DNA from: Vesta saturnalis
Taxonomy: Eukaryota; Arthropoda; Insecta; Coleoptera; Lampyridae
DNA length: 64,000 nt
Assembly (NCBI GenBank): GCA_036346205.1
Contig: JARFJB010001981.1
Span: forward strand, 806,001-870,000
Direction of reading: 5' to 3'
Part shown: positions 22,611 to 33,957 of the stretch, piece after piece
Numbering within the stretch: the first letter of the stretch is position 1
Layout: every line of letters begins with the position of its first letter
Notes under the pieces: model-generated
Databases searched by the model: none
Told to the model about the DNA's origin: nothing
What the model saw: only the letters and a program-made list of their open reading frames with translations
Made by a program: the position numbers and the translations under genes

Positions 22611-24432
22611 ACAATCTGCCTCAACTTTCATTTTTCTTATTGCCGCCATATTGGATTTTTCGATTTTTTGAAAGAGCGCAATATTTCCAGTTTAGTGATG
22701 TCTCACAACTGCATAAAAGATTAGAGTTTCATCGAAATATCACACTTTCTAAAGTTAGGTCTTATTTAATTAGTAGGCCATGATTTATTTGTCACAAAAT
22801 AACATTAATAAATAATGTATAAAATTCTTTGAATTTTCAATGAAACATGAAATTAAATAACGACCTCTCAACAAGACAGATGTTTTGCGACAAATTCCCA
22901 GCTATGAGTGTGTTAAAATAAAGCCAGAAAAATCGTCATTAATTTAATTAATACTTGAACCTTTGAACAACCTACAATAAATTACAATTACAATTAATTT
23001 ACAGATTTGCAAAATGACGTCCATTTACATCGAGACATTTTTGACTTGGTGACTGTTTTTCGTACAACCCTAGAAGTGTATTTCCATTAACACTATTTCT
23101 AAATGTATCCAAAACTCTATGTCTCAGGATTTCTATGGTCGCAGGAGGATCAAACTCTAGACCTCATTCTTTGTGTGACCCCAGAGGTAGAAATCCAAGG
23201 GCGAAAGGTCAGGGGATCTAGGAGGCCAAGATATTGGACCATTTAATGCAATAATTCTTTCATCAAACTGCTCGTTAAGAAGTTCCTGACTTGAATGGTG
23301 TTGTTCGACATCCATCCTGTTGAAACCAGGTTCTTCTGAACTCATCTTCGGTGAGAGTAGCTCGTAAAGCCGGCACAACCTGGTTTCCAAAAGCTCTAGG
23401 TACCTCTGTCTGTTTAAGTTATAGTCAAACAAAATGGTCCTAAGTCGATTTCCTGCAATGATTAATAATTTATAATACATAGGTGCCCAATTAAAATAGG
23501 TAAGTTAGATTAAATTACCAATAATCCCACACCAAACGTTTCCAAATCTGTCTGTAGACGTCTCTCTGCCACTTCGTGAGGGTTTTCTACAGCCCAATGA
23601 TGAATGTTGTGCTTATTAAAACTTCACAATTGTAAACCTATCTCATCAGACCACAAGTATGTTAACAAAATCGAGATTTTCGTTACACATTCTAGTATAC
23701 CACTCGCAGAAGCGCATTCGTCTTGGAAAATCAGTTTCCTTAAGTCCTTGAACTATTGTGGGTTTGTATGGATAGTAGTTATTCTTTTAACACTCTTTGT
23801 ACCGTTGATTTTGACACACGAATTTCCCGTTCTACCGTTCTTACCGATGCACTGGGGTTTTCGTTGACAGCTTGTAAAATGTTTCTGTCACGATTTTCAT
23901 TATCAATATTGTATCCGCTTTTAGGTTGTTCGAAGGCCCCATAGTTAATTAAATTAATTACAATTTTTCTGAAGTGGGTTTTATTGCGGGCCGTCGTTCG
24001 GGGTACATCTCCAAATACCTCGCTGAGGTAATGTCGGCGTTTCTGTTTGACTGCAAGTAAAGCGCTAACATGTCAAACTTTTCTTCATTTGAATAGGGCC
24101 ATTTTCAACAGGCTTTTACAATTTGTGTGTCACGTTTATGATTTTAATGACAGAAAAGCGTACTACTTATGAAAACACTTCTTTGAATTATTTAACGTCA
24201 AAGTCAGAGCCCCTTATATGGAAAAAATGAAACCCAATTTTACTGACAAATAAATCATGTCCTACTAATAATAATAAATAAGACCTAACTTTAGAAAGTG
24301 TGATATTTCGATGAAACTCTAATCTTTTATGCACTTGTGAGACATCACTAAACTGGAAATATTGCGCTCTTTCAAAAAATCGAAAAATCAAATATGGCGG
24401 CAATAAGAAAAATGAAAGTTGAGGCAGATTGT
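22611..24432 (-). mobile_element. Mariner C, DD41D type, ~180-bp inverted repeats
   Basis: Left arm 22611-22790 and right arm 24250-24432 are near-perfect inverted copies, beginning 'acaatctgcctcaacttt' and sharing 'gccgccatatt' and 'gtgatgtctcaca'. No TA tract directly flanks the ends, unlike most other copies. The middle holds a minus-strand transposase. Confidence 0.85.
22999..24102 (-). pseudogene. Mariner C transposase (DD41D), disrupted
   Basis: Start ATG at 24102 (MALF, then after a frame change NEEKFDMLALYLQSNRNA). The second helix-turn-helix, SASVRTVEREIRVSKSTVQR, lies near 23830. First Asp: SDEIGLQL near 23650, reached by a frame change. NVWCGIIGN is near 23525. The second Asp (QQDGC near 23318) and third (SPDLSPLDFYLWGH near 23200) are in different frames, 121 instead of 126 bases apart. 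The C-terminus DVNGRHFANL ends at the stop 22999-23001, the usual family ending. At least four frame changes; non-functional. Confidence 0.85.
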
Positions 24433-24712
24433 GGGACACGCCATCTTATTCGTCTTAAAAAAGTGTCCGAATAATCTCACATTGTGACAGCTGTCAAATT
24501 AACCATTTCGGATTTACTGGCGAAAAACGAAATCCGCCATTTTCGGTTTTCGCCGATATTTTCAAAACCAATTGACCGATCGTAAATCTGAAACCGGATA
24601 TAGAATGCTCTAAGCTTCCTCTAAAACTTTCCCCATTTAACCTTTGCAGTAAGTATAACAGAAGCCGAGATCCCTTTATAGAGAAGCGAATTTGGGACAC
24701 ATTGTATAGTAT
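24433..24712. mobile_element. MITE-like remnant with GGGACAC ends
   Basis: Begins 'gtgggacacgccatctta' and ends 'tttgggacacattgtata', both facing the same way, with TA only at the right. The interior ('aaaccggatatagaatgc', 'cgaaatccgccattttcgg') resembles mariner-derived MITE sequence but no inverted pairing is clear. Confidence 0.35.
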
Positions 24713-24717
24713 GCATA

Positions 24718-27180
24718 GGGTAAAAGTAAATGCAAATTTTCAAAATTTAGGGCACTTTTGAAAAAATCAAAACCAATCATAAATAATATTATTAACAAGA
24801 TATTCTGACTTGTTCTTTCAGGTTATCTTACGATCACATGTATTTCTCAATAAATTCGCATGCAATCCATATCTTAAATGTGTGATTATGTTTACATTAT
24901 GATTGACCAGGTCAGTTTCGCTTCTCAGAAGTCAAATCTTTTGGAAAAATGATTCTAACTTTTGCTTTGTATTGACTAAAGAACTATTTCTTTGTTTGAA
25001 TTTGAATGTTGCTCGATGTCAAACTTGTCTTTGTTGAAATGGACACTGTGGTGTTCAAACAGTACACAAAAATTTAGGTATCGTTTTCATCTTTGACCAA
25101 TGTATACATTTCTTTATTAGAATTTACATTCCACGACAATTGTGGTAAATAAAATTAATACCAATTAAAAAAACAAATAAATTGCCTTTTGTATTGTTAC
25201 TTAATTACCTCAACGACACAAATAAAAACAAAGTTAACAATTAACCTCAAAATAAGACCAGCATGGTTAAGAAAACATGATTTAAATCTGTGTATTGACC
25301 AATGGAAAGAGTTTATATCAAGTTTCTTTTTGTAAAGTAAAGAAAGAAGAATTGTTTACAAAAGAGTATAATACTTAAAAAGGAAACTGGTACCTAAGAA
25401 CTTAATTTAGTTAATTTTATTTAATTTGTAAACCTGCAATTTAAATGATTGAGCATTGTTTAATCGTTGCTTTTAATTTCAAATGTGCCATGCAATTATT
25501 GAAAGAACAAATTTTAAAAAATTTAAGCAACTCAGTTAAATACAAATGTAGCCAAGTAATTTAACTACTATAGTGTTTTAAGATCCATTTAATTTGGCAT
25601 TTTGAAATTGAAAACCATTTATGCAACAAATTTTATAATTTAATTCATGACTTTAAAGCAATCTTAAGGAAAAGAACAAGATTCAACAAATTTGTGTTTG
25701 GACAATCATAAAGGTAAATCGTTTAATAACAAATTCTTAACACTTTGATGAATGAATGTAATGAAGAAGTTTATTCCAACAAATTTGGAAAGGTAATAAA
25801 AGCGATTAAAAACTTTTCAAGAGTTTAAATCAATGTATATAATAAACAAAGGAATTTTAAAACAATTTAAATCTTAATTTAAATCAAATGTGACCAATGC
25901 AATTATGACAAATCAAAACATAATTTGAACAACATCTTTAAAACACCTCAGTTAGAATACAAATGACAATGTGATTATCACATCGAAAGATATTTTAAAA
26001 TCCACCTTAAAACACTAAAGGAATTCAAAGACCAATTAAAACCCAAAATATTTAACAATTATCTAAAAGACTTTGAAATTGATATGGTTTAATATAAAAA
26101 GTTTAATCATAATTTGAATATGGATTATAAAATTCGAAAAGGTATTTAAAGTTAACACTTTTTAATTTAAATGTATTTATAACAAACCACAAATTAGCAT
26201 TTAAAACAGTTATTAAAAAATAAAAAAACATAATAAATTTACAATAATAAAAACAACAAACAAAATTTAAAACAGTATTATGAATTAGTTTATCACACTT
26301 TATAAAATTTGATCCAAGCAAATTTTTTATAAAGTTTAAACTTTGGAATTTTTTAATAAACTAATTGTTTAATTGATACAAAATCCAAATGTAAATATAT
26401 TATAACAAAATCAGTTTTAATCTTTTTAAACTTTCATTACGACAGAAAAGACAGTAGAATGCAACAATCATGTAAATAATTTAACAATTTTAAAAAGTCT
26501 TCAATAAATTTCAAGAATCATGTATTTTGACTTAAGTTTTTTTAATAACAAATTCTAAAAGACCCAAGTCTGTGAAATGAACCATACATTTATTTTTAAA
26601 TAATTGCTTCTGAATTAATGTAAATGGGTTTCTTTCAAAATTTCTCAATTTTGAGACAAATGTCGTTGTTAAGTAGATTGTGAAAATATCTTCATGAAAA
26701 TGTCTTGTTTAAAATTTCTTCAAAGACAAAAATCTAATCTTTAACTTATAACAATTGTGCTTAAATGCAAGTTAAGCATAAATTCCAAATTTATATTTTA
26801 ACAGTATTCTTCTAAAAATTTTGGATCTTTCAATTAAGTAAAATGCGTGCATCGTTTTATGAGAACTTTCGTTTTAAATATTTAATTTGTACTATGAAGG
26901 ATTTTTTAAAAATTTAATTCAAAGAAATGAAAAACCTAACATTATTAATCAACCTAATTTTTTTCAATAAAAACTTTGGTGATAAATTTGCATAATATGT
27001 AATTTTTCATTCTAACAATTTATTATAACATTTTGTCTCTTCAAATGTTTTGCTAGTTTCTTTTTTTTAAAATTCCCAAGACAGGTATTTTCTAAACTAA
27101 AATTATTTCAAACCAAGTAAATTTTAAAAATTTTTTCCTTTTACAAATAAAAATTGGGACAAACTAAATATTTTATTATT
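24718..27180. repeat. Colinear degraded mosaic of earlier segments
   Basis: Three blocks follow in order. 24718-25480 repeats 5870-6715 (hAT fragment and flank). 25500-26340 repeats the zinc-finger array between about 10020 and 10900. 26340-27180 repeats 15880-17180 (mariner F and the short unit). All have the same orientation as the originals, and the intervening several kilobases are missing. Similarity is interrupted every few bases by deletions of one to five bases, so reading frames are destroyed. It is either an old, heavily eroded duplication or poorly corrected sequence. Confidence 0.75.
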
Positions 27181-27262
27181 ATATATATATTATTTATATT
27201 TATAATTTATTATAATATATTTAAAATATATTTATTATATATATATATTTTTTTTAATATAT
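27181..27262. repeat. Degenerate A/T repeat
   Basis: Irregular TA, TTA and TTTA steps in the place where the intact units carry a clean (TA)n tract. Confidence 0.7.
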
Positions 27263-28659
27263 TATAATATTTTAATAAACTAATTAGTTTCAAGCCAAAG
27301 TAAATCATAATCGTTATCGGTTATCCTTGGCGCTTTGGACATTTTATTCATAATTTATTTTTAAAATTTCAATTTTAACATAAAATTAAAGTTCGATTTT
27401 TATAAAGAATGATACTTTGTCTAAGAACGCGTCGTTTTTAAATAAATCATTTAACTTTTCAGTAGAACCATTACTTTTATAAATTAATCTTCTTTACAAT
27501 TATAAGATTATTAAAATAAACAAAACAATTCTAACTAAACTTCCATCCATAATTTCATTTTTTTAAAAGTAAGAATAACTCGGTAAAAATAAATCGTTTT
27601 TCAAAATGTTGCTCCAATTAATTAAAAATTTTGACAACTGAAGATCGGTCTGTTGGAAAGAAGCTAGGATAACAATTGCTCAACGCAAACACACCATCAA
27701 AACAGGGCAAAACATACTACACAAAACAAGAAAAAACCTAATACATATATATATTATAAATATATATATAAATAATTAATATAAATATATATAATAAATT
27801 TTCAAAGTAGTATAACCATTTATTATACCTTATTTGTCAACCCCTAACTTCCAAGACAATAATATCCGGACATGGAACGATACCGAATTGAAGCAACATC
27901 CGGCATTTCAGAACCTCTTCCTATTTTATAAAAAATAATTTTTGATATTGCATAAAGGAAATAATTTATTCCCTAATGGTTAATAAAGTAGTTTCGAAGA
28001 ATTTTCTTATTGCGTCTATCACGGTAAATGGAGAAAATAATTATGTATCAAGGATACGAACGGTTTGTGTACAATAGATCATACTTGCCGTTCTAGGAAA
28101 TTGGAGGTTTCTTGGTTAATAAAATATCAATTTGTCACTTAATTTTAAAGGGCTTTCTGTTGAAATTTTCTTTTTCAAAATGATGCAAATAATTAAAGAC
28201 TAACAATTCTTCCAGATACTCATAAGCCGAAAATAAATAGCAAAATTAATTTTCAAATTATTACTAAGAAGTCATCTTATAACTTTGGGAAACACAAATA
28301 AAGCATTATTTTGTTTAATAGATAATATTCGTTACAATTTGGCAAATTATAAACAACAAATGTGATGAAATATACATTGCAGTATGTTTTTACGGACAAC
28401 ATTTGTTCAATAAATAAATCCGTATATCATAAAATAGAAATGATGTAACCTAAGTCGAGTTCCGATCACAAAATGATTTTAAACAGCATTCGTCACAGTA
28501 CCAAAGAAATCCTTATCCTTCTGGAGACGCAATAATAACGTTATTTGGTTTGTATACATACAATGTAAATTAAGTAGTAACATCTATACAACAATAAAAT
28601 AAAATTTGTTTAATGGTTATCTAGACCCGTATGTAAACACTCAATTTGAATTACATTTA
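27263..28659. other. 1.4 kb without recognised features
   Basis: AT-rich with short A/T runs. A degenerate TA tract lies near 27744-27800. No open frame over 60 codons looks real on either strand. The right edge is set by the start of the Polinton-like inverted end. Confidence 0.4.
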
Positions 28660-28781
28660 ACATATAGTTATAGACTTCAACAGTTGCGTCCAACTGCCTG
28701 AACCAAATCCCCATGTGGGAGTTACATTATAGCAAGGGAAATGTATAGGAGAACTTATGTTATAAAAAGTAAGTAAGTCTG

Positions 28782-28852
28782 TGATCCGAACCGTAGACCT
28801 CTGAACAACAAACGGGGACCTTAACCGCTCAAAAGGGCCAAAAACCGGACCG
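28782..28852 (-). other. tRNA-like (SINE-type) segment, left
   Basis: On the minus strand it shows a B-box-like GGTTCGGATC and 'aggtctac' ahead of it, as at 38642-38705. The A box is damaged in this copy ('cccttttgagcgg'). Confidence 0.45.
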
Positions 28853-28944
28853 GTTACAGGGTTTATAAACCTAATAAAGATCGTAAATAAAACAGTATAT
28901 CTATATAGCGTACGAAACACACCTCAGATCACTCTACAAACACA

Positions 28945-29215
28945 GACATGGTGGGTTCTTTACGGACGAGAAAAGCAGTAGTGAAAAAGAAACACATGTT
29001 GAGGGGTCTATGTGGGGAGTTACTATAAAAATATATATACGTCTGCACTCTTTGGTGTGTGTGTGTGCAGAGATGAGAAAAAGAAAAGATAGGTGTTGAG
29101 GGTCTATGATCAGTTATTATAAAATATATGTCTGCACTCTTTGTACATGTAGAGAGAAGAGAGAGAGAGAGAGCGAACGAGAAAAGCAGAGGTGAGAAAG
29201 GAAGACAGGGTGGGT
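28945..29215 (-). repeat. Minisatellite with (GA)n, left end
   Basis: Two to three units containing 'gtgcagacgtatatat' (inverted) and 'agaaagatagg', with (GA)n at 29154-29175. Inverted version of the repeats at 33050-33420 and 38295-38580. Confidence 0.7.
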
Positions 29216-29502
29216 AGACCTCTGAAGTAACTAACGAGGACCTAAACCATGCGCCATAAGGTTTACGGTGTAAACGTAGAGATCGTATAATCAGTATATC
29301 TATAGCTTAGCGTAGGCATACACCCTCAGATGAATGTTTCCACTAATCACATTTAACCAGACAAATTAGCTGTCAATCAGATGAATAGTTATGAGAATAC
29401 TATCAGGAGAGGGGTGACTAATGTATAAATACGCTCATCAGGTACTAAATGACTTAGTTTACTTTTATTGCTACCGTACACATCGGTCTCATCGTAGTGC
29501 AC

Positions 29503-30082
29503 ATGGCTAATTTTGAAATTGTCAGTGAGCGTTATATGAACATAAAGTTTCGCTCAACCAAGCGAAAATTTTTTTAAACTAAAGAACAGTACTGGAAAGC
29601 TAAATGTGTTAGATTTGGTAAGAACAGGAGTTAATCAAGTTATTACATACATTATGTCATCGGTTAACCCCGACGATAAAGTGGGGATAACCTTTCACGA
29701 AAATTTCAAATTTAAACTACCGGGGTGGTTGAGTTTTCGTAAAGCATCCGAAGTGACATTTGGCTCTGTGTGGGGTATTTTGGAATCACTACTGCAGAGT
29801 AATACTGAGCACACGAGCACGGACACATTTCATATGGAGGTAACGTGTGTATCACGCCAACAGGGAACGGAAGACAGCGAGGTATAACAATTACAATGAA
29901 GAATCAACCATGCGACGTGGAATAATTACTATACGCAATGAAGATAACTTATGTTTACCGCGAGCATTAGTAGTGGGTAGAGCCTTGCAGATAAAGACCC
30001 GAGATATAATGACATTAGAAAAAGGATGCCAACAAAACTGTTTGCGCTAAACTTAATAGAAGTCGCTAAGGTTACAATTCCG
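29503..30082 (+). pseudogene. Polymerase B N-terminal fragment, second copy
   Basis: From ATG at 29503 (MANFEIVSE) it repeats the first ~190 codons of the minus-strand polymerase gene. The open stretch 29606-29887 has VLDLVRTGVNQVITYIMSS and the serine/arginine block LSFRKASEVTFGSV. After one shift follows RRGIITIRNEDNLCLPRALV near 29910. At 30082 it breaks off ('gttacaattccg') and joins unrelated sequence. It is the coding part of the inverted end and cannot make a polymerase. Confidence 0.7.
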
Positions 30083-31345
30083 TCGTTTAACCCCGAGAAA
30101 AGGTAGAAAATTTCAGCAAAATTTCAAATTTAAACACGTTTGTTAATTCAGATATAATAATTAGGTAGAGGGTATACTTACGAGATAATTAAACTTTGAA
30201 TACGGATATTTATAACAAAAAAATTTGATGAATCAACAAAGGAGAAACACCAAACAAAGTTTACGTTAAAAAAATTACCCGGTAATGTAGGTTATATTAA
30301 ATTTATGTTGTACACAGAACCACCTTATGCTAATAACCTTTCAAAAGAACAGGAACATTTTGGTTAAATTAAACCTTTCGTGTAAAAAAGTGAGAAAGAC
30401 ATTTTATAGGGTAAGTTTAAGTAGAACCTGAGTAAAAATAAGAAAACGAATTTTAAAAAAGATCCCTCTAACCGGGGTAAAATCTGGTGTAACAGATTTC
30501 TGTAAAGAGGAAACCCATAGAGTAGATGTTAAAGTGGAGGATTAACCAACAATTTATCAAAATTATAAATGGAAAGGAAAAATTTGAAGGACAGGTCTAC
30601 GTCAAATAAGTTTCATAAAAGGAAATCCCTCTATGATATTAAAGTAAGCTCCCAGTGCAGATAGGTTTCAGGAACATTTGGGCTCGAATGTAGCTATTAG
30701 GCGCCAACAGGAAAGTGAACATCAAATTGGGTAAGCCCTAGGAAAGATGTTTAAACCGAGGATAAGATAGGAAGGTTGTGTTTAACAAACTTATTAATAA
30801 AAACAAATTAAACTGTATGTAAAGCACCTCAATAATTGTAATATCAGTTATTAAACCATTCTTGTAACCCAATTATAGTATACCTTATTATAGTCCAACT
30901 CAAATGAACTCAATATACCTTATTAAGACGTATAGCTAGGAATCAGAATGTCGACTTATCTGAAACAATAAACAGTTGTGAACAGAGCTTTGTCAATCAG
31001 AATAATGAATATGTTTATAGAATTCCAAAGCGATGAAAAGAATGTTAATTTCGAGTTCGTATACAGAAACCAGTTAACTCTAACCTTTAAAATAGGGAAC
31101 ATTTGTTTAATCTAAAATTTTAGCAGTATAAATTCATTTATTTGAAAAAAATGTTACAACATCGCTAACGCACACTAATACGTGTTTTTGTCATTAAGTG
31201 AATTCAGAATAAAAACTATATGTTAAGGTAACATATGGACAATTTTAATGATGTTGATGATTATATTTGTAATTACCAGGTTAATAATTGAATTAATTGT
31301 TTTATACACATATGTTTTTATTGTAAATTAGTTTTTTAAAAATAC
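30083..31345. repeat. Left arm of a 1.3-kb inverted repeat
   Basis: Inverted partner of 31395-32825 with a ~50-base loop. Pairs such as 'aacatatggacaatttt' (31230) and its complement (31493) are almost exact near the centre; farther out, small indels accumulate. On the plus strand, 30230-30365 is open and includes KLPGNVGYIKFMLYTEPPYA, and 30640-30760 holds ADRFQEHLGSNVAIRRQQES; I recognise neither. Confidence 0.75.
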
Positions 31346-31394
31346 ATATTTCTGTGTGTTTTAATGCTATAGTTCAAACTCAACAAAATTTTCA

Positions 31395-32825
31395 ATGTTA
31401 TTAAAATTCATCCTCAACATGTTAATTATGTTATAAAACAATTAATTCAATTATTAACGCTGGTAATTACAATATAATCAACATCATTAAAATTGTCCAT
31501 ATGTTACCTTAACATATGTTTTATTCTGAATTCACTTTGAATGACAAAAACACGTATTAGTGTGCGTTAGCGATGTTAGTACGATTTTTTTCAAAATAAA
31601 TGAATTTATAGCTGCTAAAATGTTTAGTATTTAAACAAATGTTCACCTATTTTAAAAGGTTAGAGTTAACGGTGTTTCTTTACGAACTCGAAATTTAACG
31701 ATTCATTTTCACCTCGCTTTGGGACACTTCGCGTATAAACATTTATTTCTGATTGACAAACATCTGTTCACAAACATGTTTATTGTTTCAGATACAGATC
31801 GACGATTCTGATTCCTAGCTATACGTCTATTTAAGGTAGGTATTGAGTTCATTTGAGTTACTTAATACAGGTAGGTACTATCAATTGGTATACAATGGTA
31901 ATACTGATATTACAATTATGGGTGCTTTACATACAGTTTATGTTGATTTATTAATAGGGTTAAACACCAACCTATCCCTATCTTATCCTCGGTTGAAGAC
32001 ACGGGTCATTCCTAGGGCTTCCAATGTGCAAGCAGCTGTTTCGGCTGTTCGCTCGGTACATAGTACATTCGACGCCCAAATGTTCCGAAGGAACCTATCT
32101 GCACTGGGACTTAGCTTTAATATCATAGCCAGGAATTTCCTCATTATGGAAAGCTGTCATTTGCGGAACCGCCTTCAACTATTTTCCTTCTCCATTTCAT
32201 CAATTTTGATAAATTGTGTGTTAAATCCTCCCACTTTAACACTCTACTCTTATGGGCTTTCTCTTACAGAAATCTGTCTACACCAGACCTCTGTGTAGCG
32301 CCCTTGGATTATGAGATCACTTTCGTTGGTAAAATTCGTTATTCTTATGATTTTCAGCTCAGGAATATCTGGATTCTTAAACTCTCACGCTATAAAGATG
32401 TACTTTCTACTTGTAATATTACAGCTTATAAGGTTTAGGACTTTAACCAAAATGTTCCTACGTATCTATTTGAATAGGTTAGTTAGCAGTAATGGTGGCT
32501 TCAGTACGAACATCGAAATTTAATATAGACCGTACATTACGCAGGGTAGAGGTGTGTGATTTTAACGTCAAACTTTGAAAATATTGAGTGCTTGTCAAAT
32601 GCCTTGTCAGTTGATTCAGTCGAGAATGGGTATTATTCGTATATACAATATAAGCCGTATTCACATACCCGTTTAATTACCGTCATGCGTCATTACCGTA
32701 TACCGCAAAATACATACCTAAGTGTATTATAGGTCGGTGTGAATTAAGGCAACCGTAGTTTAAATTTGAAATTCTGCGTGAAAGGTTATTCTACCTTTAT
32801 CGTCGGGGTTAAACAACGGATTATA
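31395..32825 (-). repeat. Right arm of the 1.3-kb inverted repeat
   Basis: On the minus strand it holds ADRFLRNIWASNVLCTERT near 32080, matching ADRFQEHLGSNVAIRR of the left arm and followed in both by a LEALG or ALGKM block. The protein is therefore shared but unidentified; a Polinton structural or accessory gene is a guess from position. Frames are broken by stops. Confidence 0.65.
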
Positions 32826-33049
32826 CGTTCAACTAGGTGAATGTCAGGATGTTTAACACTTTGAAGTTCCAACTCATAGATCCGACCTTGAATCTCTTCA
32901 TACCGACTATCGTGTGATGTAGATGATTGGGCTTGAACGTTTTACTGCCGATATTCACAAATAGACAGACAGACAGACCAGCCAGATCAGACAGACCAGC
33001 CAGACCACTGATCAGTCAGACTAGCAGACCAGACAGACAGACCACTACA
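32826..33049 (-). other. Short open stretch and CAGA-rich tail, unidentified
   Basis: On the minus strand 32830-32940 reads SRYEEIQGRIYELELQSVKH and a few more residues without a stop, helical and charged in character. It is followed toward 33045 by (CAGA)n-like sequence. It has no counterpart in the left arm. Confidence 0.3.
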
Positions 33050-33420
33050 GAGTGCAGACGGTATATTTTATAATAACTGACCACAAAGGTTCCCAGCATG
33101 TCTTTCTTTCTCACCACTGTTTTCTCTCGTCTCTCTCTCTCTCTCTTCTGTCTCTCTCACACATGTACTACAGAGTGCAGACGTATATATTTTATAATAA
33201 CTGCATATAGACCCTCAACACCTATCTTTCTTTCTCATCTCTGGTTTCTCTCTCTCTCTCTCCTCTCTCTCTCTGCTCTCTCTCACGCAGACACACTACA
33301 GAGTGCAGACTTGTATATTTTATATAACTGCCACAAAGACCCCAATGCGTGTCTTTCTGTCTCACACTGTTTTCTCTTCTCGCTTCTCACAGACACACAT
33401 ACATCAGTTACGTAACATCT
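33050..33420 (+). repeat. Minisatellite with (CT)n, three units of ~120 bp
   Basis: 'agagtgcagac' occurs near 33050, 33172 and 33299, each followed by 'tataattttataataact'-like sequence, 'ctttct' and a (CT)n run. Confidence 0.85.
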
Positions 33421-33620
33421 CTAAGCTCGTATTTGGAACTGTGCTTGTAGGATAACTATTTTACGGTGATCTGAGGTGTGTCTACGCTAAGCTATAGATA
33501 TACTGTTTATATGAGATCTATAGGTTTATAATGTAAGCGGATTGGTGGCAGCTGTTGAGGTCCTCGTTTGTTATTTCAGAGGTCTACGGTTCGATTAGAG
33601 TAATTCCTTAAGTAAATATG
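33421..33620 (+). repeat. Third Polinton-like terminal segment with tRNA-like part
   Basis: Matches 38560-38705: 'ggtgatctgaggtgtgt', 'atatactgttt', then 'gaggtcctcgtttgtt' and 'aggtctacggttcgatta', a B-box-like stretch. It lies in the same orientation as the right end, so an extra terminus exists inside the region. Confidence 0.7.
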
Positions 33621-33957
33621 TGCGAGTGAAATAAGTGAGAAACGAGTATGCTTTTTTTTTCTTTATTTAAGATTACATTGAATACATATACGTAGTTTTA
33701 CATACATCAAAGATCTATAAGTTATTTTAATATAGTCTTTCGATTTATTTAAGTCTATAACGTACTATTGCAACATTCCAATTCTAATAGTGAAAACATA
33801 TAAACATTCATGGTTTATTCTCGTTTTGAACAATGTTTTGATCTTAATATCTATTCTATTTATTGGTTAAACATTCCAACAATATAATACACCTGTAATA
33901 TCCTAAAATCCGATTGTATTTACACTAACTGGTACAATAACACTTTATTGTTTCACA
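33621..33957. other. Noncoding spacer beyond the polymerase stop
   Basis: A/T-rich, with a T-run at 33652-33664. No features seen between the inner terminal segment and the 3' end of the polymerase gene. Confidence 0.4.

Larger units (their letters stand above)
28660..30082. repeat. Left long inverted end of the Polinton-like region
   Basis: Inverted copy of 37065-38815 in this order: 'cagttgcgtccaactg' edge, tRNA-like segment, minisatellite with (GA)n, then the start of polymerase B. The right copy is longer because its (CT)n tract is far larger. Confidence 0.75.

Noticed and set aside
32950..33050. CAGA-rich stretch as a short-spacer repeat array
   Set aside because: The units 'cagaccagccagac' drift and overlap without spacers, so it is a simple minisatellite.
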